Positions 1-5,977 of a stretch of DNA of 11,641 nucleotides are shown in pieces. Source of the stretch: Clostridiales bacterium UBA3680. GTDB taxonomy: Bacteria; Bacillota; Clostridia; Lachnospirales; CAG-274. The notes beneath the pieces were generated by a model, which had not been told where the DNA came from, searched no databases, and saw only the letters and a list, made by a program, of their open reading frames with translations. The stretch spans positions 1-11,641 of the forward strand of contig DFJD01000064.1 in NCBI GenBank assembly GCA_002372875.1, read 5' to 3'. The translations under genes were made by a program, and so were the position numbers. Within the stretch, counting starts at the first letter, position 1; each line of letters begins with the position of its first letter.

Positions 1-1031
1 CCACGGCTTTGGGCGGTCTTACCTATGGTGTAAATCAAATCGAGCTTTGTGCCGCCTACGGCACCATTGCAAACGGCGGACAATATTTACGCCCCATGTT
101 CTATCAGAAGGTGCTTGACCACAGCGGAAATATACTTCTTGAAAACAATCAGGAGCCGGTACAGGTAATAAAGCCTTCTACCGCATATACCATTACGGAT
201 CTCCTTACAAGTGTTGTAAAAGACGGTACGGGTACGGAAGCAAGGTTTTTAAATTCTCAGATGCCCATTGCAGGTAAAACAGGTACCACCACCGACTCAA
301 AGGACCTTACATTTGCGGGCTTTACACCCTACTATGCCGCAACCATATGGTACGGCTTTGACAGATACGACGACTCCAAGGTGGCAAATATGGAGGGCTT
401 TGACGAAAAAGTCCATCTTCGTATATGGAGAAAGATAATGGAACAGGTGTCCTCTGCCGACCCCGTAAAATCCTTCCTTGCACCCGAGGGAATGCACAAA
501 ATGAAAATTTGTCGCTATACGGGTATGGAAGCAGGTCCGGGTTGTCCTTACGTTGAGGAATATTTTGTCCCCAACGAAACACTGCAGACACCTTGTACCT
601 ACGATCATGCAAGAATAACAAATATTTTTGCCGATCCTCCCGGTACATACCCCCTCTACAGCGACAAGACTTCGACTGTTCAGGCGCCTGTCGTAAACAA
701 CAATACACAAAACAATAACAATTACAATAATTATTCCGCAAACAACGACCAAACCACGGAACAGAATACCGAGGCGGCGGAAAATGCGGACGGAAACACC
801 GAAGAGCAAAATATCGATGCACCTTCCGCGGAAAATCCCGACGCTGCCGTAACGGATACGGGAGACGGAGGTTATGTCGACCCCGGTTATACAGACCGGG
901 GCTATACAGACCCCGGCTATGTCGATCCCGGTTACGCAGACCCCGGTTATGTTGACCCGGGTAATACAGACCCCGGTTATGTCGATCCCGGTGCACAGGT
1001 AATAGAAGAACCTATAATCCCCGAACAATAA
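1..1031 (+). CDS. Class A penicillin-binding protein (PBP1A-like), C-terminal part, 5' end outside window
   Basis: This is the C-terminal end of a bifunctional peptidoglycan glycosyltransferase/transpeptidase, which polymerises and crosslinks lipid II outside the membrane. The reading frame is open from the left edge (first whole codon at 3), so the start, membrane anchor, glycosyltransferase domain and the SxxK and SxN motifs lie upstream. Numbering residues from the codon at 9, I see the typical ALGG(L/V)TYGV segment before the third motif, then K-T-G-T at residues 90-93 (IAGKTGTTTDSKDL) and FAGFTPYY / IWYGFD, as in PBP1a transpeptidase domains. After about residue 220 the protein becomes low-complexity: an Asn/Gln-rich stretch (about 230-250), an acidic Glu/Asp/Asn stretch (about 250-286), then eight GYxDP pentapeptides and a short EEPIIPEQ-type end. 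Asn-rich tails are known in Firmicute class A PBPs; the GYxDP array is less usual. A terminator follows directly. Family assignment is firm; ponA would be the usual symbol but I cannot exclude a paralogue. Confidence 0.93.
   Translation, partial: TALGGLTYGVNQIELCAAYGTIANGGQYLRPMFYQKVLDHSGNILLENNQEPVQVIKPSTAYTITDLLTSVVKDGTGTEARFLNSQMPIAGKTGTTTDSKDLTFAGFTPYYAATIWYGFDRYDDSKVANMEGFDEKVHLRIWRKIMEQVSSADPVKSFLAPEGMHKMKICRYTGMEAGPGCPYVEEYFVPNETLQTPCTYDHARITNIFADPPGTYPLYSDKTSTVQAPVVNNNTQNNNNYNNYSANNDQTTEQNTEAAENADGNTEEQNIDAPSAENPDAAVTDTGDGGYVDPGYTDRGYTDPGYVDPGYADPGYVDPGNTDPGYVDPGAQVIEEPIIPEQ
870..989 (+). repeat. Eight in-frame 15-nt repeats encoding GYxDP
   Basis: Eight consecutive 15-nt units encode GYVDP, GYTDR, GYTDP, GYVDP, GYADP, GYVDP, GNTDP and GYVDP at the C-terminus of the penicillin-binding protein. 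The units differ mainly at the third residue (V, T or A) and by synonymous changes (GGT/GGC, GAC/GAT, CCC/CCG). The array is therefore not freshly expanded, but it could still change length by slippage. Unit 2 has Arg instead of Pro (CGG for CCG), and unit 7 has Asn instead of Tyr. Confidence 0.95.
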
Positions 1032-1043
1032 ACAATGCGAAAG

Positions 1044-1082
1044 CACCCGATTTTCAGCAAAAGAAGATCGGGTGTTTTTTTT
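1044..1082 (+). terminator. Intrinsic terminator of the penicillin-binding protein gene
   Basis: A 12-bp stem joins 1044-1055 (CACCCGATTTTC) to 1063-1074 (GAAGATCGGGTG) with one G-U pair and a 7-nt loop. It is followed by an uninterrupted run of eight T at 1075-1082. It lies 12 nt after the stop codon and separates the PBP from the GntR operon. Confidence 0.95.
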
Positions 1083-1094
1083 GTAAAAAAACAG

Positions 1095-1122
1095 TTGACA
1101 AATTAAAAAAACAGAATATAAT
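1095..1122 (+). promoter_or_regulatory. Sigma-A promoter of the gntR-ABC operon
   Basis: Perfect -35 TTGACA (1095-1100) and perfect -10 TATAAT (1117-1122) are separated by a 16-nt AT-rich spacer. The expected start of transcription (about 1129) lies inside the palindrome at 1121-1151. A strong promoter would therefore be held down by whatever binds there. Confidence 0.9.
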
Positions 1123-1151
1123 AAGTGTATTAAGTTACTTAATACACTTAT
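1121..1151. promoter_or_regulatory. 31-nt perfect palindrome, likely operator of the GntR/YtrA-type regulator
   Basis: Two 15-nt arms (1121-1135 and 1137-1151) are exact reverse complements around one central T. Within it is AGTGTA (1124-1129), 13 nt, then TACACT (1143-1148). As I recall, this is the spacing and sequence reported for the Bacillus subtilis YtrA operator. It overlaps the last two bases of the -10 and the start site and ends three nt before the ribosome-binding site, so binding should block initiation. The same palindrome in RNA could form a 15-bp hairpin if transcription came from upstream. Confidence 0.88.
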
Positions 1152-1164
1152 ACGGAGGTCAAAT

Positions 1165-1530
1165 ATGATTACAATTGATTACACCGACAGAAGACCCTTG
1201 TATGAGCAAATAGCCGATAAGCTTGCAAAGCTTATGCTAAGCGGTGTCTTTCCGCCGAATGAAAAACTGCCGTCTGTAAGGAGCCTTGCAACGGAGTTAT
1301 CCGTAAATCCAAACACCATTTCAAGAGCGTACAGCGAGCTTGAAAGGGAAGGTTACATCTATTCGGTTGTTGGAAGAGGAAGCTTTGTTTCGGGTACCGA
1401 TGCAATAATAGACGGTGAAAAAGCAAAGCTTACCGAACAAATACAAGAGGAGATCAAAAAAGCAGTGTCCTTAGGCATTTTAAGGGAAGAGCTTGAAAAA
1501 ATACTTGATGAGGAATATAAGGAGGGTTAG
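1165..1530 (+). CDS. GntR-family transcriptional regulator, YtrA subfamily
   Basis: A 121-residue DNA-binding repressor controlling, by inference, its own operon. Residues about 10-77 form the GntR winged helix: the PLYEQIADKLAKLMLSG opening, the KLPSVRSLATELSVN recognition region, NTISRAYSELEREGYI, and the wing V-V-G-R-G-S-F-V. After the wing only about 45 residues remain, predicted to be two helices (about 87-118). This matches the short dimerisation tail of the YtrA subfamily rather than the large effector domains of FadR, HutC or MocR types. The start is ATG at 1165 with GGAGGT at 1154-1159. It is the first gene of the operon and sits 3 nt before the TTG start of the ABC ATPase. YtrA regulators in Bacillus derepress ABC transporters during cell-wall antibiotic stress; that this one does so is inference. 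Gene symbol withheld because orthology cannot be tested here. Confidence 0.93.
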   Translation: MITIDYTDRRPLYEQIADKLAKLMLSGVFPPNEKLPSVRSLATELSVNPNTISRAYSELEREGYIYSVVGRGSFVSGTDAIIDGEKAKLTEQIQEEIKKAVSLGILREELEKILDEEYKEG

Positions 1531-1533
1531 GCT

Positions 1534-2436
1534 TTGATAGAGGCAAAGAACTTGAGCATGAAATATGATGATTTTTTTGCTTTGAAGAATGTGAATGCAC
1601 AGGTGAAAAACGGCTCTATTTTCGGACTTGTGGGTACAAACGGAGCAGGTAAAAGCACTTTTTTGAAACTGTGCGCGGGAATACTTCGACCCAATGAGGG
1701 GAGCATCGAGATAGATTCAAAATCGGTATTTGAAAACACCGAAGTAAAATCGGAGGTTTTCTATATTTCCGACGATCAATACTATCCGTCGACATATACG
1801 CCTACGGAGCTTATGAAGGAATTATCTCTGTTTTACACAAAACTGAATAATGAGAAATTTACGGAGCTTGCGAACAAATTCGAACTTCCGCTAAAAAGAA
1901 AGATAAACACCTATTCAAAGGGTATGAGAAAATTGCTTTTCATGCTTTTGGGAATATGTGCGCAAACGGAATATCTGCTTTGTGACGAGACCTTTGACGG
2001 ACTGGACCCCGTGGTAAGACAGGCGGTCAAGAGCCTTCTTGCGGCGGAAACACAGGACAGGAGTTTGACTCCCGTTATTGCGTCGCACAATTTAAGAGAA
2101 CTTGAAGATATATGCGACCATGTGGGGCTGCTGTATAAAGGGGGAATACTCTTTTCAAAGGATCTTAACGATCTTAAGCTTAACATACACAGAATACAGC
2201 TTGTGCCACAGAAGGGAAAAACAAAGGAAGATATTTTAAAAATAGCGGATGTAGCAAATATCTCTCAAAGAGGTTCCCTTTTTACAATAACGGTAAGAGG
2301 AGAAAAAGAAGAGATCGAAAGGCAAATAAAGCAGCTCGATCCCATTTTTTACGAAATAATAGACCTTACTCTTGAAGAAATATTTATAAGTGAAACGGAG
2401 GTTCTCGGCTATGATATCAAAAAGCTCGTTCTTTAA
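1534..2436 (+). CDS. ABC transporter ATP-binding protein (YtrB-like)
   Basis: A 300-residue ATPase subunit that energises the permease encoded next. Visible motifs are: Walker A GTNGAGKST (residues 34-42), probable Q-loop Q82 (ISDDQ), signature YSKGMRKLL (127-135; SKGM replaces the textbook SGGQ, as is common in ABC-2 ATPases), Walker B LLCDE (148-152) followed by TFDGLDP, and H-loop H185 (ASHNLRELEDICD). After about residue 200 there is a C-terminal extension of about 100 residues typical of drug- or peptide-exporting ABC-2 ATPases. The start is TTG at 1534: GGAGGG at 1521-1526 is 7 nt upstream and no ATG fits as well. The 3' end overlaps the permease gene by 26 nt, pointing to translational coupling. 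The Walker B Glu is followed by Thr where Pro is usual, probably neutral. Confidence 0.94.
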   Translation: MIEAKNLSMKYDDFFALKNVNAQVKNGSIFGLVGTNGAGKSTFLKLCAGILRPNEGSIEIDSKSVFENTEVKSEVFYISDDQYYPSTYTPTELMKELSLFYTKLNNEKFTELANKFELPLKRKINTYSKGMRKLLFMLLGICAQTEYLLCDETFDGLDPVVRQAVKSLLAAETQDRSLTPVIASHNLRELEDICDHVGLLYKGGILFSKDLNDLKLNIHRIQLVPQKGKTKEDILKIADVANISQRGSLFTITVRGEKEEIERQIKQLDPIFYEIIDLTLEEIFISETEVLGYDIKKLVL

Positions 2437-4465
2437 AATACTGCTTTCGGATATGAAACAAAGAATGTGGATAGCCTGCATTACGGCTCTTGTATTTTTG
2501 TTTGTGTTTCTCTTCCCCTCGTTCTCTATCATTTCGGAATACAGGGAAATGCGCGAAACGGACAACTTGGTAAATGCAGCATCCATCATGCAGGGTATCG
2601 AATATTTATACAGAGAAAATCCCATGGTCGCGTTCATAATAATGGCAATGGCGACGATGCTTGCGGTGGTGACATTTTCCTATCTTTTTTCAAGGAAAAA
2701 GACGGATTATTACCATTGTCTTCCCATAAAAAGAGAAAAACTGTTTGCCGTAAAAGCATTTAACAGCGTGTTTTTGTTTGAGGTGCCCTATTTTGTGATG
2801 AGTATACTCTCTGCCGTAATTTTGAGCACTTTGGGAAAATCACCCGCGATATTTGCCGTTGCTGTGAAGGGATTTGTATTAAACAGCTGCATGTTTTTGC
2901 TTTTCTTCGCTATTGCGGTGCTTGCGGTCATGCTAACGGGTCAAATCGTGGTGGCATTTCTCGGAATAGGCGTGTTTTATTGCTATTTTCCTCTGCTCGG
3001 TTCCATGCTTTTGTATTTGCAAAGCACATTTTTCTCAACATTTTACGGGGATTACGAGTTTTCGATATTCAGACGAGTAATTGAATTTTCTCCGTTTATG
3101 TACTATCACAATTTTATTTTTGAAGGAAAGGTAAATACGATACAGGGTTGTATCACTTCGCTTTTTGGATCTGCGGTGTTTATCGCAGCGGCTTGTCTGC
3201 TTTACAGAAAAAGACCGTCTGAGGAAAGTTCAAAGGCTATAGTATTCAAAAAAGCAAAGCTTCCCATTAAGTGTGCCCTTGTTCCGCTTGGAGCTTTGTT
3301 GATAATGTTCATAACCTACGGTATGATGGAGTCTGTGCCTGTTGCCCTTGTTTGTGTTGTTTTCGGGGCAATAGTATCACATTGTATAATTGAAATAATA
3401 TATGAATTTGATTTTAAATGTATTTTTGCAAACAAACTGCACTGTGCCGTTCTCAGCGTTATAAGCTTTGTTATATTTTCTGTGTTTGCTTTTGACGTAT
3501 TCGGCTACGATAAGTATATACCCGCAAATGACAGTGTGGAATATTGCGGCTTTGTAAACGAAAACGGGATCCTGTCCGAGGAGATGTTTTTTGAAAATAA
3601 GTACTTTTTGGAAAACAATATAAGCAGAGGCGATATCGCAAAGGAAATGAAGCTTAAAGATTGTTCAAAAATAACGGAACTTGTGAAAAAGAGCTTAAAC
3701 AAACCTGCGGACGACTACACATACAGCTATATTGTCTATTACAAGCTTAAAAACGGAAGAGATATTTTCAGAAGATACCGTGTGAACTATTCGGATGTGA
3801 GAAACGATTTAAAAGATATTTTTGATTCGGAAGAATACAAGGCTCTTTTCATAAAAAACGAGAATTATATAGGTGTTAATTACAAGCTTTTTGACACAAA
3901 ATACAAACTCTTTACAAGTGATGAATCCGAAAAGACGGAAGCGTTAAAAGAAGCCTATAACAAGGACATAAAAGCAATGACCTATGACGATTTCTCCAAG
4001 GGAAGCGTGTTGTTCTATTTGCAGTTTAAAACCGACGAATACCAAAAACTTGCCGATGAATACAGGAAAAACGGTCGCTTAGACGATGAACTTGGTGATT
4101 ATAACTATGCTCCCGTATTATCGAGCTTTGAAAATACACTTGCCTTTTTGGAAAAGGAAGGGAAGAAATTCGATTTTGAACCTACCGCAAATGATGTTGA
4201 TTATATGGACGGAGTAGATGCAACAAGGATCACCGATAACGAAAAAATAGCGAAGCTTCTTTCAAAGGTACAGCCCGAACCAAATGTTTACGAGGAAGTC
4301 GGAAACGACTGCGTGCATATAGCGGCACACATAAATGATAAAGCCTTGGACAAGTGGCTTTCCGAAAACGGACATTCTCTGCGTGACGCCGATGAGGCGG
4401 AGGCGGTTATGTATTATGTTATAAATGAGAGAGAGGTTGAATCTGTTTTAAAACCAAATCCATGA
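2411..4465 (+). CDS. ABC-2-like transporter permease with large C-terminal extracytoplasmic region
   Basis: A 684-residue membrane partner of the preceding ATPase. I choose ATG 2411 because GGAGG (2397-2401) lies 9 nt upstream; a GTG at 2390 in the same frame has no comparable site. I see about nine hydrophobic segments: about 18-42, 72-94, 117-141, 153-176, 178-203, 247-265, 287-306, 308-331 and 344-364. The cytoplasmic-type motif DYYHCLPIKREKLFAVK follows segment 2; similar Y-H-(S/C)-LP-(I/V)-KRE motifs occur in Firmicute ABC-2 permeases. Residues about 365-684 contain no further membrane segment and are charged and Asp/Glu/Lys/Tyr-rich. Nine segments with a cytoplasmic N-terminus would place this region outside the cell, but the topology is inferred. 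The substrate is unknown. The YtrA-type regulator suggests export of, or sensing and protection from, an envelope-active peptide or antibiotic; this is inference. A terminator follows within 10 nt. Confidence 0.9.
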   Translation: MISKSSFFKILLSDMKQRMWIACITALVFLFVFLFPSFSIISEYREMRETDNLVNAASIMQGIEYLYRENPMVAFIIMAMATMLAVVTFSYLFSRKKTDYYHCLPIKREKLFAVKAFNSVFLFEVPYFVMSILSAVILSTLGKSPAIFAVAVKGFVLNSCMFLLFFAIAVLAVMLTGQIVVAFLGIGVFYCYFPLLGSMLLYLQSTFFSTFYGDYEFSIFRRVIEFSPFMYYHNFIFEGKVNTIQGCITSLFGSAVFIAAACLLYRKRPSEESSKAIVFKKAKLPIKCALVPLGALLIMFITYGMMESVPVALVCVVFGAIVSHCIIEIIYEFDFKCIFANKLHCAVLSVISFVIFSVFAFDVFGYDKYIPANDSVEYCGFVNENGILSEEMFFENKYFLENNISRGDIAKEMKLKDCSKITELVKKSLNKPADDYTYSYIVYYKLKNGRDIFRRYRVNYSDVRNDLKDIFDSEEYKALFIKNENYIGVNYKLFDTKYKLFTSDESEKTEALKEAYNKDIKAMTYDDFSKGSVLFYLQFKTDEYQKLADEYRKNGRLDDELGDYNYAPVLSSFENTLAFLEKEGKKFDFEPTANDVDYMDGVDATRITDNEKIAKLLSKVQPEPNVYEEVGNDCVHIAAHINDKALDKWLSENGHSLRDADEAEAVMYYVINEREVESVLKPNP

Positions 4466-4470
4466 AAAGA

Positions 4471-4497
4471 AAACCGCTTCCTTGGGGAGCGGTTTTT
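4471..4497. terminator. Bidirectional intrinsic terminator between the permease gene and bioY
   Basis: Stem AAACCGCT (4471-4478) pairs with AGCGGTTT (4488-4495), with extra C-G pairs possible inside the loop. On the + strand it ends in five T (4493-4497). Read on the - strand the same stem is followed by TTTTCTTTTC. It can therefore end both the permease transcript and the convergent bioY transcript. Confidence 0.9.
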
Positions 4498-4516
4498 GAA
4501 TTATTGATTTTCCTTA

Positions 4517-4546
4517 GGAAGCGCTGATCAATTAATCGGTGTTTCC
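4517..4546 (+). repeat. Dispersed 30-nt palindromic repeat, copy 1
   Basis: Begins GGAAGCGCTGATC and ends ATCGGTGTTTCC. It matches copy 2 (10046-10075) at 27 of 30 positions; the differences are at repeat positions 7, 13 and 18. As + strand RNA, 14 of 15 position pairs can form (three are G-U, one C/A mismatch next to the centre). It lies beyond the terminator and overlaps the last codons and stop of bioY on the other strand. Confidence 0.85.
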
Positions 4547-5056
4547 CTTGATCCTCTTTTTTAATACCGAGCCCAAAAACAAGGCTATGAGCATTTTTGC
4601 AAGATCCACCGCAACAAAAGGGAAAACTCCTACGGCAAAGCCTTGCATAATGCTTGTTTTTGCGGTAAAGGCATACCAGAGGGCACCGAGGATATAAGCG
4701 ATAACCGTGCCGATGACCATGCCCAAAAGCTGTAAGGGCTTTTTGTTGAATTTTTCGGCGAACAAGCCCGTTATGAAGCTTGTTGCGAAAAAGCCCGCAA
4801 GAAAGCCTCCCGTAGGGCCGAAAGCTTTGGCAAAACCTCCGCTGAAGCCCGAAAAAACGGGCAAGCCGATAATGCCGAGAATGTAGTACACGGTATAGCT
4901 TAGGGTCGCCTTTTTCGCACCTAATATATATGCAGACAGATATATAACAAGGTTTGTAAATGTGACGGGAATAATGCTTATCTGTATACTCATAGGTGCC
5001 AGAATACAGGTGATAGCGGTTACAAGAGCGATTTGTGTAATGTCTTTTGTTTTCAT
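4532..5056 (-). CDS. bioY: BioY, biotin-specific S component of an ECF transporter
   Basis: A 174-residue integral membrane protein that binds biotin and imports it, usually together with the shared EcfA/A'/T energy-coupling module (not in this window). About six hydrophobic segments span the chain. The diagnostic BioY stretch is at residues 61-90: GIIGLPVFSG, then F-S-G-G, then GPTGGFLAGFF. The conserved D-x-x-K near the last helix is D151-K154 (VDLAKM). The length fits the family. I choose ATG at 5056-5054 because AGGAG lies 7 nt upstream on the minus strand; a TTG seven codons further up has no better site. A BirA operator overlaps the promoter, so biotin should repress it. No biotin synthesis gene is nearby, which suggests scavenging. 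The last codons (GNTD and stop) lie inside repeat copy 1. Confidence 0.95.
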   Translation of the reverse strand: MKTKDITQIALVTAITCILAPMSIQISIIPVTFTNLVIYLSAYILGAKKATLSYTVYYILGIIGLPVFSGFSGGFAKAFGPTGGFLAGFFATSFITGLFAEKFNKKPLQLLGMVIGTVIAYILGALWYAFTAKTSIMQGFAVGVFPFVAVDLAKMLIALFLGSVLKKRIKGNTD

Positions 5057-5075
5057 GTTTGATCTCCTTTTCAAC

Positions 5076-5109
5076 AATGTAAACCTATTTTAACATTTTG
5101 GTTTACATT
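5076..5109. promoter_or_regulatory. BirA (biotin repressor) operator of bioY
   Basis: AATGTAAACC (5076-5085) and GGTTTACATT (5100-5109) are exact inverted repeats with a 14-nt spacer. This is the arm sequence and spacing known for BirA sites in Firmicutes (TGTAAACC-N14-GGTTTACA core). The site begins right after the -35 of the bioY promoter and reaches past the expected start site, which fits repression by biotinyl-AMP-bound BirA. Confidence 0.93.
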
Positions 5110-5115
5110 AGTCAA
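5087..5115 (-). promoter_or_regulatory. Promoter of bioY
   Basis: On the minus strand, -35 TTGACT (5115-5110) and -10 TAAAAT (5092-5087) are separated by exactly 17 nt. The whole spacer and the -10 lie within the BirA operator. Transcription would start near 5080, giving a leader of about 25 nt with AGGAG before ATG. Confidence 0.87.
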
Positions 5116-5118
5116 GAG

Positions 5119-5135
5119 AATTGATCGGTGGTTCC
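5119..5135 (+). repeat. Dispersed palindromic repeat, truncated half copy
   Basis: AATTGATCGGTGGTTCC equals the right half of copy 2 (10059-10075) at 16 of 17 positions. The left arm is absent; the sequence upstream is the -35 of the bioY promoter. It lies in the same orientation as copies 1 and 2, between bioY and the purC promoter. Confidence 0.65.
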
Positions 5136-5158
5136 TTACAAGTAAAAAAAATAAATTG

Positions 5159-5187
5159 TTGAAGTATTTTGTTTAAGGGTGTATAAT
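5159..5187 (+). promoter_or_regulatory. Promoter of the purC-purB-purA-glnA operon
   Basis: -35 TTGAAG (5159-5164), 17-nt spacer, -10 TATAAT (5182-5187). The expected start near 5194 leaves a leader of about 54 nt. That is too short for a purine riboswitch; it contains only a tiny ACCC/GGGT hairpin (5210-5220). GAGGT (5236-5240) is the ribosome-binding site. I see no PurR box. Confidence 0.82.
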
Positions 5188-5247
5188 GTTATAAGTGATA
5201 GTATTTTAAACCCGAAGGGTATTTTATTTTAAAGTGAGGTTAAGCGT

Positions 5248-5964
5248 ATGGAAAAGCGTGAATTGATGTATGTAGGCAAGGCAAAAAAGGTTTATGCCAC
5301 CGATGACAAGGATCTTTGCATATTTGAATATAAGGATGATGCAACGGCATTCAACGGTTTGAAAAAAGGCTCTTTTGAGGGCAAGGGAATAATAAACAAC
5401 CGTATGGCGAATTTTATATTCCGCCTGCTTGAAAAAAAGGGCGTAAAGACCCATCTTGTCGAGGAACTCTCAGACAGGGAAACTCTTGTAAAAAAGGTCG
5501 ATATTATCCCTCTTGAGGTTATCGTAAGAAATGTTGCGGCAGGTTCATTCACAAAGAGATATGCCGTTGAAGAGGGCACACCCTTTAAAGAACCCACCCT
5601 TGAATACAGCTATAAAAACGACGATTTGGGAGATCCCCTTATAAACTCCTATCATGCCGTGGCATTGGGTATTGCCACAAGACAAGAGCTTGACGAGATC
5701 GCAAAAATCGCCTTTACCGTAAATGACGCTTTAAAGGAGATTTTCCTTAACATAGGCATTAAGCTTATAGATTTCAAAATAGAAGTAGGTAAAACAAGTG
5801 ACGGACAGATCGTTCTTGCAGACGAAATAAGCCCCGATACTTGCAGACTTTGGGATGCGGAAACAAACAAGAAGCTGGACAAAGACCGTTTCAGACTCGA
5901 TTTGGGTGAGTTTGGCGATGTTTACAGAGAAGTTTGGGGAAGACTTACGGAATATTATAAATAA
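5248..5964 (+). CDS. purC: Phosphoribosylaminoimidazole-succinocarboxamide (SAICAR) synthase
   Basis: This cytosolic enzyme joins aspartate to carboxyaminoimidazole ribotide with ATP, making SAICAR in step 8 of purine synthesis. At 238 residues it has the normal bacterial stand-alone length. Recognisable family segments are: GKAKKVY (10-16), YKDDATAFNG (28-37), the VIVRNVAAGSF signature (91-101), YKNDDLGDPLIN (122-133), DFKIEVG (175-181), and the ADEISPDTCRLWD signature (191-203) with the metal/ATP-site acidic residues. ATG 5248 lies 7 nt after GAGGT. It is the first gene of the operon, followed 13 nt later by purB, which acts on its product. The other de novo purine genes are not adjacent, so this is a partial pur cluster. 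Confidence 0.97.
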   Translation: MEKRELMYVGKAKKVYATDDKDLCIFEYKDDATAFNGLKKGSFEGKGIINNRMANFIFRLLEKKGVKTHLVEELSDRETLVKKVDIIPLEVIVRNVAAGSFTKRYAVEEGTPFKEPTLEYSYKNDDLGDPLINSYHAVALGIATRQELDEIAKIAFTVNDALKEIFLNIGIKLIDFKIEVGKTSDGQIVLADEISPDTCRLWDAETNKKLDKDRFRLDLGEFGDVYREVWGRLTEYYK

Positions 5965-5977
5965 TGGAGGACATAAA

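Noticed and set aside
792..802. GGAAACACCGA, identical to one end of the dispersed repeat on the other strand
   Set aside because: Only 11 nt match, it lies inside the PBP coding frame, and the flanks do not continue the repeat.
870..989. 15-nt periodicity as a possible CRISPR-like or tandem regulatory array
   Set aside because: Units are contiguous without spacers, stay in frame and encode a degenerate pentapeptide; it is protein-coding repetition.
297..1046. Long minus-strand open frames (249 and 224 residues) opposite the penicillin-binding protein
   Set aside because: They are composition shadows of the low-complexity and GYxDP repeat coding sequence, have no ribosome-binding site, and overlap the terminator.
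2390..2410. GTG start 21 nt upstream of the chosen permease start
   Set aside because: It has no ribosome-binding site, whereas ATG 2411 has GGAGG 9 nt upstream; the GGAGG would itself be inside the longer frame.
5057..5077. TTG start extending BioY by seven residues (MLKRRSN)
   Set aside because: The extension contains the AGGAG that serves ATG 5056 and overlaps the BirA operator arm.
5194..5247. Purine riboswitch or similar leader before purC
   Set aside because: The leader is only about 54 nt and lacks any three-way junction or terminator hairpin.
5855..5977. Upstream extension of the purB frame by 41 residues
   Set aside because: It overlaps the purC coding sequence and reads as non-homologous residues; GGAGG and ATG at 5978 give a normal PurB N-terminus.
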